Shown in pieces: positions 60,033 through 64,000 of a DNA stretch of 64,000 bases. Each line of letters starts with the position of its first letter. The first letter of the stretch is position 1. The stretch lies in contig CM061109.1 in the NCBI GenBank assembly GCA_030770545.1, positions 1,984,001 through 2,048,000 of the forward strand, read 5' to 3'. The notes under the pieces are model-generated. The model did no database searches. It saw nothing but the letters and a program-made list of their open reading frames with translations, and was not told the DNA's origin. Source of the stretch: Macropodus opercularis. Its lineage: Eukaryota; Chordata; Actinopteri; Anabantiformes; Osphronemidae. Made by a program: the position numbers and the translations under genes.

Positions 60033-61039
60033 ACTCTGATTCTTTAAAAGAAATAAAAGGCTTTGTCCAGATGACAGAGTCCAGCTAGTGAAGAGTCACT
60101 ATGTGACATTCCAACAGGTTTTAAATAGACCAAGAACCCAGCAGGAAGCTTTTTTCCAAAGAAAACTTCCTGCATGCAATCACTTTCTGGAGCAAAGCTC
60201 TTCTTCCTGCTGCATATAGATTTAGTTGTAGATTACAAAATGTCTTTCTTCTAGTTCATCTTGCCGAACACCTTAAATCCTACCATAAATTCAGCTTTTC
60301 TCATTTGTGCTACTCTCACTCTTGCTGGACTATGATGTGTGATGCTGTTGGAATGTTCCCAGCAATTTACAAGTGATACATTTAACTTGATCAGGCGTAG
60401 TTTTGTAGTAGTATAAACACATCACCTGCCACCAGCTCTACCTGCGTGATCCGGAGAAGGAAATCGCCTGGGGGAAATGATGACAGTTGACGCTGGAAAG
60501 CTGTCTCGACACACACAGCTCTCAGTTGAAAATCTCTTTGCAATTTTTGTGCATCTTCACCGCTGACACACCATGATATATAAACAAACTTTTACTTAGA
60601 TATCGCTTTCTCTCTCTCTCGGTTTCCCAACTTCTCGTGGGTGGCTGCGTTCTAGATTTCATGGTGAATGAAGTAGGACAGAACATGGCATAAATATAGT
60701 CAAAGCAGATTGCTTTATGTCTCAGTCTTCTGCCCAGCATATCACCCAAACAGTGAATTCTTCTGATTCTAAGAAGCCTGAAAATATAAGATTTTCTCGG
60801 TAAATCAACACTGCTTTCATTACATCACTAAACCCTGCCAAACATTTTACCAGCTTTCACTCAATAGATTATACAGCTCAAAGAAATACAATTCAGTGAG
60901 AGCAAACCTGCCATCTTCATCGTAACACAATAACATTCATCGTCATTGCTCTTATTTTATTTGCCACAGAGAATGATCAAATGTGACTAGTGATACGGTG
61001 CTTGTGCCGCTGGAAATATACATTCTTCAGATGACAGCA
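60033..61039. other. Anonymous noncoding DNA
   Basis: No gene, RNA or transposon recognised. Confidence 0.45.
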
Positions 61040-61265
61040 GTCGTCCATGGCTCTCCAACAGCAACCCCACACCATGAAGGCACACTGGTCATAAATATAA
61101 ATGACAGCGTTAATAAATGATGGCCTCGTATTCAAATACCTCATTATGCATGCAAATAGCTTTAAAGGGAAAACATGGTCAAAGTGTGGTCTAATGTGCA
61201 AAGCGTAATTATTACAAGGGAGCTGACCTGAGCTCATTAATATTCATTCACTACATTGTCTCAGT
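61040..61265. promoter_or_regulatory. Candidate enhancer-like conserved block
   Basis: Contains a perfect octamer ATGCAAAT (61,150-61,157) inside 'cattatgcatgcaaatagc'. Also contains multiple TAAT/ATTA cores ('gcgttaataaatga', 'gcgtaattattac', 'gctcattaatattcattc') and a TGACCT half-site. It is non-repetitive and non-coding. This combination resembles vertebrate developmental enhancers bound by POU and homeodomain factors. Function is inferred from motif texture alone. Confidence 0.35.
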
Positions 61266-61729
61266 CCATTCCCCATGAACACTGACCCCAGATATGAATG
61301 TGTTTGATCTGAGTTTTCATTCAAGTGTAAAAATCTTTGAATGTGGCAGTGTTGCTGCTCAACGGTCACATTACAATGACTATAATGCTTCCATTCACTG
61401 AATTAGATAACATGCTGCTGTTTTCCCATTTAGCTTAATTTCATTAAGATATTAGATTTACCTTTGCATGTTTTCCTTATCCTTGTTGATAGAACTGTAA
61501 TAGTTGGGTCAAAACTAATGCTTTGCCATAATCAAACAATCGTATTTGAGGTCTAACCACAAATTGTAAATATTAAATATTGTATTAATAATAATCTGTG
61601 TAATGGTTTTAATCTTGGTGAGGTGTTAATGTTTTATTCCTTGTTATTTGCTTTTCCCTAATTACTATCGCTTTCTACCTGTAAGGAGTAATGTGGTCGG
61701 TGAAGAAAAGATTCACTAGTCCATCTCTT
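61266..61729. other. Anonymous AT-rich DNA
   Basis: Nothing recognised. Confidence 0.5.
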
Positions 61730-62005
61730 CCTACTCTCATCTATGGTTGAGCTCTGGGTCATGACTGAAAGAGGAAGCTCCCACACTCTGCAGGGTGGTA
61801 AGGCACATTCTTAAGGAGCTCAATAGATAAGGAGCTCTGTTAGCCTGGAGGAGCTTGGAGTGGAGCGACTGCTCCTCCACACTGAGAGGAGTCAGTTGAG
61901 GTGCATGGAGCAACTCTTTTGCCTCCTGGACGCCTCCCTGGAGAAAGAGGTTTGAACTTCTTTGCTTCCTGTGTGAAGGATGTGCTTTTTGCACATCCTT
62001 CCCAC
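61730..62005 (+). mobile_element. Rex3-like (RTE-clade) LINE C-terminal fragment
   Basis: The plus frame begins VELWVMTERGSSHTLQ and, after frame damage, reads LEELGVERLLLHTERSQLR followed by 'DASLEKEV'. This fits the end of fish Rex3/RTE proteins ('ELWVVTER', 'IREELGVEPLLLRVERSQLRW', 'PPGRLPLEVF'). No RT core is present. Just downstream lies a perfect 11-bp hairpin (GAAGGATGTGC, TTTTT loop, complement) at 61,975-62,001. The minus-strand 91-codon ORF over the same bases is a shadow. Confidence 0.7.
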
Positions 62006-63694
62006 AGCCCATGAACTAAGCATATGCATAATACAAACTGAATTACTGAGGCGTCTAGGGTTCGCGTTGTGTTTGTTTGATTTACACAGACCCTATGCTC
62101 TCGTGTTTAAAGCTGTTTGAAGCCACTTGGGCAGGAAAACATTTCTAAATGACAATAAAAAGGTCCAGATGACATGACTCCATTTAGATACAGATATATA
62201 TTCAGTGATATAGCGCGGAGATTGTTGTAGTAGAGAGGCAGACCGATCTGCACGACAGGAGGCCTGTCAAATGAATATACATATGACAGTGGGACAGATG
62301 GAGACCCACCTGTTCTGGTCCATGCTGTAAAAAGGACTTTTCTCCATTGTCTTGTAGTGTTTGCTAAAAATATTTTGTAACCTTGTATTATAACGTCTCT
62401 GTCACGTAATGTCACCGAAGAGGATGTTTTACGGGTAAAAAGGGAGAATAACTTGTAAAGCATATGTAGCCTGTAGCCGTGAAAGCGTGATCCTATCTCA
62501 AAGCTTGGAAATCTTACCGAATGTGACAATGTCGACACAGTCATTTTTAATTATAACACCAATTACATTCTATCACAGTCAGTTTCAGAGATGTGCAATG
62601 AAACAAGTTCCCTACCACAGCTTTACTCCACTTCTCCCTTTCATCAGCAGTGTTAGGATGTGATAATGAGCAAACACTGTAATCCCACCAATTAACAGCC
62701 TCACCTACCCCTTGGCTTGTCTGTGTGAGTTTCATAATTGAAAGTCTGATGGCGTCTAACACCGAATTTTCAGCATGTGTGAGACACGTGTCAGAAACAT
62801 CAGGAAGCTTGTTATAATGCAGAATCTGGATTGTTCACCTCAAGTGTGAGACACAAAAGCGGCTGAAATGTCCCATGGATTCTAAATATCTGAGCACCAG
62901 ATGAAGGTGGTCTTTGATTATCAGTGCAGATACTAGTCGTGCATAGATACTGACACTGGATATAGTGGCCTTGTTAGATTTGCTTGCTATTTATTATTGT
63001 TTGGTTTAAAGTTTGTCGAACTTTTGTTTGTTTGGTATCATGTCATAGATACATAGATCCTGTCTCAACAGGACCGGTATATGAATTTTGTGTGTTTATT
63101 TACTTTGGAAAGATTTTTCAGGACTGTGATGTGTGACCCCAGTGGAACACAGCAGCAATGACAAACTGCTTTAGGCTCGTCCTCAGCAACAGGCTGACGC
63201 TGTAAAATACTGAATTCACGATACAAGACCTATAGTAAGCGATGAGAGCATACTACTACGCATTACAGACTCTTGTAAGTGCCATTTTGCAGTTACATCA
63301 TATTCATTGTAAATGTGGTGGCCATGGAAACTCACGAAATTCCCACAGTGCCACTAACTGCGTGTTTAACTTCTTCTCTGTCTCTAGTGACCCGTCCCCG
63401 TATAAGTCTTAGTTTATCTAGTAATCTTAACGGGTGTAATTGATGCTGCAATAAAAAGGACACGACAAACCCCTCAGCTCACCATTTTGTTCTATTCTTC
63501 CATGTTTATATCAGCTTTGACATAACTGGCTCTACCTCACGTAATTCACTGAGTACGCATGCACATGTAAAACTACTCGCTCTGCATTTAGTACAACAAT
63601 TGTAGCTCTTTGGTCAGTTCTTCCTCGATTTAGCAGAATTGTTACATTTGTCTTCGCATCTTTCTTGTTTTCAGGATGGGAGCGATGTTGATAA
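62006..63694. other. Anonymous noncoding DNA
   Basis: The 145-codon minus-strand ORF at 62,107-62,544 has no recognisable domain, splice context or promoter. Not called as a gene. Confidence 0.45.
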
Positions 63695-63812
63695 CAGTGT
63701 GGGGCTCGTGACCATGACGCACACTCACCAGAAAGGAGCTTGTTCGATCCTTAATGTTCCGGGTCTTCACCATTGTCCTCTGATGGCGAGTGACCTTTCC
63801 AGGGCACAGTAA
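63695..63812 (+). mobile_element. Decayed SINE copy
   Basis: A tRNA-like head, 'gggctcgtgaccatgacgc', is followed by a B-box-like 'gcttgttcgatcctt' and the tail-like 'ctgatggcgagtgacctttc', 'cagggcac'. The order matches the SINE at 16,045 but with internal deletions. Confidence 0.4.
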
Positions 63813-64000
63813 TCATTTTACAAAAAGCAGAAACAAGCCATTAAATCAAGAAACCATTCAAAAGGTGGTAGATAAAATAGAAAACCGTAATGTTTTTGCA
63901 GTCTTTACTTTCTGTTTTATTCCCCACTCGATTTGGTACAAAATGTCTAATTCCAGTAGTTAGGTAGATCACTACTTACATAAAAGTATATTTTATTACT
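63813..64000. other. Anonymous noncoding DNA
   Basis: AT-rich, nothing recognised up to the window edge. Confidence 0.5.

Noticed and set aside
62107..62544. 145-codon minus-strand ORF
   Set aside because: No domain, and composition like the surrounding intergenic DNA. Length is within chance for 64 kb in six frames.

Overview
The window reads as nuclear DNA of a ray-finned (teleost) fish. It is AT-rich vertebrate-style sequence with dinucleotide microsatellites and stop codons in every frame. Its interspersed repeats are of fish type: a Rex3-like RTE LINE fragment, an L2/Maui-like LINE, a Tx1-type L1-clade LINE, tRNA-derived SINEs, a Tc1-like fragment, hAT elements and a TTAA-flanked MITE. 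I cannot name the species.

I recognise no intact protein-coding gene, rRNA, functional tRNA or CRISPR array. All open frames are short (164 codons at most). Those that resemble a known protein are decayed transposon pieces. The window is best read as intergenic or intronic DNA, with a few AT-rich blocks that could be conserved regulatory elements.

Layout. 1-4.8 kb: anonymous DNA, a short SINE-tail insertion with a 14-bp target duplication, a GCTGAA-rich degenerate array, a hAT element carrying a BED zinc-finger relic, and a Ty3/gypsy pol scrap. 4.8-13.7 kb: mostly anonymous; a ~165-bp inverted repeat with a ~520-bp loop lies at 11.76-12.62 kb, followed by a tRNA-like SINE and half of a TTAA MITE. 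13.7-22.2 kb: anonymous DNA, a second type of SINE, an AACAT array. 22.2-23.35 kb: a TTAA MITE split by an 875-bp hAT element with a perfect 8-bp target duplication. 23.7-28.3 kb: a ~30-bp degenerate minisatellite, a well-preserved SINE, a gypsy integrase relic abutting a 38-bp telomere-type (CCCTAA)n tract, and a repeat-family member. 28.3-35.7 kb: anonymous DNA with a 41-bp tandem duplication. 36.0-38.2 kb: remains of a Tx1-type LINE (ORF1 to terminal CCHC) interrupted by a hAT fragment. 38.2-46.1 kb: a candidate regulatory block, an uninterrupted copy of the TTAA MITE, CA repeats. 46.1-47.6 kb: an L2-clade LINE body. 49.1-50.85 kb: a GC-rich 1.7-kb cassette bounded by a 16-bp direct repeat with an A-rich 3' tail, the signature of target-primed retroposition. 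50.85-64 kb: mostly anonymous, with SINE tails, a Tc1-like scrap, a candidate POU/homeobox-type enhancer block at 61.05 kb and a Rex3-like C-terminal fragment.

The features form a record of successive insertions rather than a pathway. Most informative are the nested MITE/hAT pair with its uninterrupted paralogue, the retroposed GC-rich cassette of unknown class, the long inverted repeat, and the telomere-type tract at a gypsy breakpoint. I see no sign of an operon-like or defence-like system.
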